A DNA stretch of 64,000 nt, taken from Trochalopteron elliotii. Lineage: Eukaryota > Chordata > Aves > Passeriformes > Leiothrichidae. Under the pieces are notes generated by a model, which worked only from the letters and a program-made list of their open reading frames with translations, searched no databases and was not told the DNA's origin. Made by a program: the position numbers and the translations under genes. This document shows positions 62,301 to 64,000 of this stretch, one piece after another. The stretch spans positions 1,926,433 through 1,990,432 of the forward strand of contig JANPWX010000126.1 in assembly GCA_024734555.1 (NCBI GenBank), in the 5' to 3' direction. Numbering within the stretch: the first letter of the stretch is position 1; the number at the start of each line of letters is the position of its first letter.

Positions 62301-64000
62301 TTCTTGTGCTCTTTGAAGTCTCAGGAAAAAAGGAAAAGAAGCAAAGGGATCATTAAAATGCCGTTCTTGATGGATAGTGGCAAGAGGGGACGACAGGAGA
62401 GGAAGTAATCAAGAACACCAAGGTCTTGCTTTCAGAGCCTCCTGCACTGGATGATCAAATGAATAAGTTTGGTGGGTTTGCTGCAGCTCAGCCATCAGAG
62501 AGCCAAACAGGAAAGCAGCAAGCTGTATTCTATATACAACCTGAGAAATGCTGGCAGCAGTGGGAAGGGTGTGGAAGAGCAGGTACCAACAGAATAGGCA
62601 GCAGCTCACAGCAGAGCTGAGGACGAGGCAAGAAGGACAACAGCAGTTTGGTTGGAAGTGAGCAGCCAGCCCAAGCAGGAGGCTTTGGGCTGGACCTGGA
62701 GAGAAGTGTCTAAAGGCAGAAAAACACATACAACTGCACAGGGAAATTGCCCTCCACTTCGTAGGGGTTAATGGGGACAAATTCCCTGCAGCACATGGGG
62801 ATTTGTGGACACTAAATACAAAGCCCAAGTCCCACTGAGTCATTTTGTCTCAGTCCCCACAGAAAAAAGATTTCATGTTTTACTGCCCTTCTCTCTCCCT
62901 GCAGGAATCAAGGCAGCTGACCTAATATGAAGATTCACCTGTGACAGGTACAAAACAGCCTGGGGAAAAGCCTTCATTTCACCAGCAGGTTCATTCAGAG
63001 AGATCACGACACAGCACATAAGGGGGCCATTGTTTCTGGAATAAAATCTCCATTTGAGCTCTCTTCTTTGGCCATGATCAATGGGAGGGAATTAAAGTCT
63101 CATCCTGGGAAAAAAAACCAGCTTGCTAACACTGTGTTGAAAGATCAGGTAATGGAGATGCAGAGCAAGTGTGGGCACCCACATAATCCTTTGGTGAGCT
63201 TGAGAATGCTGGAGGTAAAAGCTCCTGGTGAAAAAAGCTCCCCAAACACAGGCACATCCCTTATCATAGCCTATGAGAGACAACCAAGTCAAGGGCCAGG
63301 AGTCCTAACAGGAGTTGTTGGTATTTCACAGTCCTTTGATCCAGATTTCAGCTCCCCACAGCTCCTCCCAGTGCAGGGGCATTTAAATTCCACGGGTGCT
63401 TACACAGCTGCCTGCTCAGCCTCTGCATTTTCTGTCCCACTGATGCACAGAGCCAACCCCAATAATTTTGAGCTCTCTGTCCTTCAAAGCCCTGGGGAAT
63501 TCTGAGAGCACTTACCTCCCACCCATGCTCCAGGCACCTTCCCATCTCCAACAGGCATATCAGTGAAAAAACACTACTCTAACCACTCACTGATGATGGC
63601 AAGGGCTTTTTCTACCACCTGCCAAAAGATGGATTTCCACCCTCCAAAGCTCATCAGACTAAACACCCACAGAGAACCAACCCTATTTCCATCATGGCCA
63701 CATCATAATGACCACCTCCTCCCCCTCTCTGTTTCAGGCTGATGCTTTGAAACAACAACCAGAAAAGGAGCTTTAAACCTAGTAGTTACTGGTTCAAGAA
63801 GCAGTGTCTGCTGCTTGGGCAACTGAGTCTGGAGCATCCCTGTCAGCCTCTGGGCAGACACACATCACACTGGCCTTCACCCTCTCCCAGGCCCAAATCC
63901 CATGTGTATTTCACTAGTCAAAGCAAACAGGAGATTAAAAGCGATTTGCTGCCCCCTCCCGAGCGAGCTCCAGTGACTGTCAGCACTGCAGTGGCTCTGG
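59396..64000. other. Non-coding sequence
   Basis: No supported gene. Frames at 60653-61111 (plus, 152 codons) and 62409-62843 (minus, 144 codons) are of chance length, Pro/Ser/Cys-rich and without domains. A strong minus-strand donor word (GGGAG|GTAAGT) lies at about 63518 with no convincing exon behind it. A duplicated AATTTCCCATCCC and a matching inverted GATGGGAAA lie at 61331-61388. Confidence 0.55.
61331..61388. repeat. Small direct and inverted repeat cluster
   Basis: AATTTCCCATCCC occurs twice, at 61350-61362 and 61376-61388. GATGGGAAA at 61331-61339 is the reverse complement of the TTTCCCATC inside the first copy (61352-61360), giving a 9-bp stem with a 12-base loop. Confidence 0.8.

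Noticed and set aside
63500..63551. Perfect donor word GGGAG|GTAAGT on the minus strand
   Set aside because: No acceptor with a pyrimidine tract at a sensible distance, and the short open piece has no protein-like features.
55363..64000. Search for sushi-domain exons upstream of the candidate receptor exon
   Set aside because: I looked for Cys-spaced sushi patterns between minus-strand acceptors and donors and found none that convinced me. Upstream exons may lie outside the window, or the identity may be wrong.
1..64000. tRNA, rRNA, CRISPR arrays, operons, phage or plasmid modules
   Set aside because: No tRNA B-box in a fold context, no rRNA-like stretch, no regularly spaced repeats and no prokaryote-style gene packing. 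The window is eukaryotic.

Overview
The window reads as nuclear DNA of a bird, possibly a songbird. It carries two copies of the 3' end of a CR1 retrotransposon with the avian CR1 type of tail, and several old, decayed MIR-type SINE fragments. I found no primate or rodent repeats, no bacterial gene layout and no CRISPR array. Base composition is moderate and CpG-poor apart from a few patches. Almost every reading frame in it is short, rich in Cys, Ser and Leu, and looks like translated non-coding DNA. It is best described as intergenic and/or intronic sequence with a few candidate exons and regulatory patches.

Layout. From 1 to about 20 kb I see only non-coding sequence. It holds MIR-like fragments near 0.9, 4.5 and 13.6 kb, an older amniote repeat near 9.5 kb, a 20-bp perfect palindrome at 10.1 kb and a GC-rich patch at 10.6-10.9 kb. 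At 20.3 kb a strong splice acceptor opens onto a 65-codon frame, a possible terminal exon. At 26.0-26.3 kb a CpG cluster is followed by a consensus TATA box. From 28 to 43 kb there are simple repeats, a short telomere-like tract and the two CR1 copies. At 45.4-45.6 kb on the minus strand an isolated 71-codon frame has a defined ATG, a good start context and one hydrophobic segment, so it is a candidate membrane microprotein. At 51.2-51.5 kb there is the clearest CpG island, with an E2F-type site and a downstream splice donor on the plus strand.

The best-supported coding exon lies at 55170-55362 on the minus strand. It has an acceptor, an open 193-nt body, a single transmembrane helix and a consensus donor, as expected for a type I membrane receptor. 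Its transmembrane segment loosely recalls the IL15RA/IL2RA alpha chains, but this is inference. A 315-codon frame at 57437-58384 on the same strand is longer than chance would usually give, yet looks non-coding in composition. No complete multi-exon gene can be assembled from the sequence alone. All gene calls here are candidates that need homology or transcript data.
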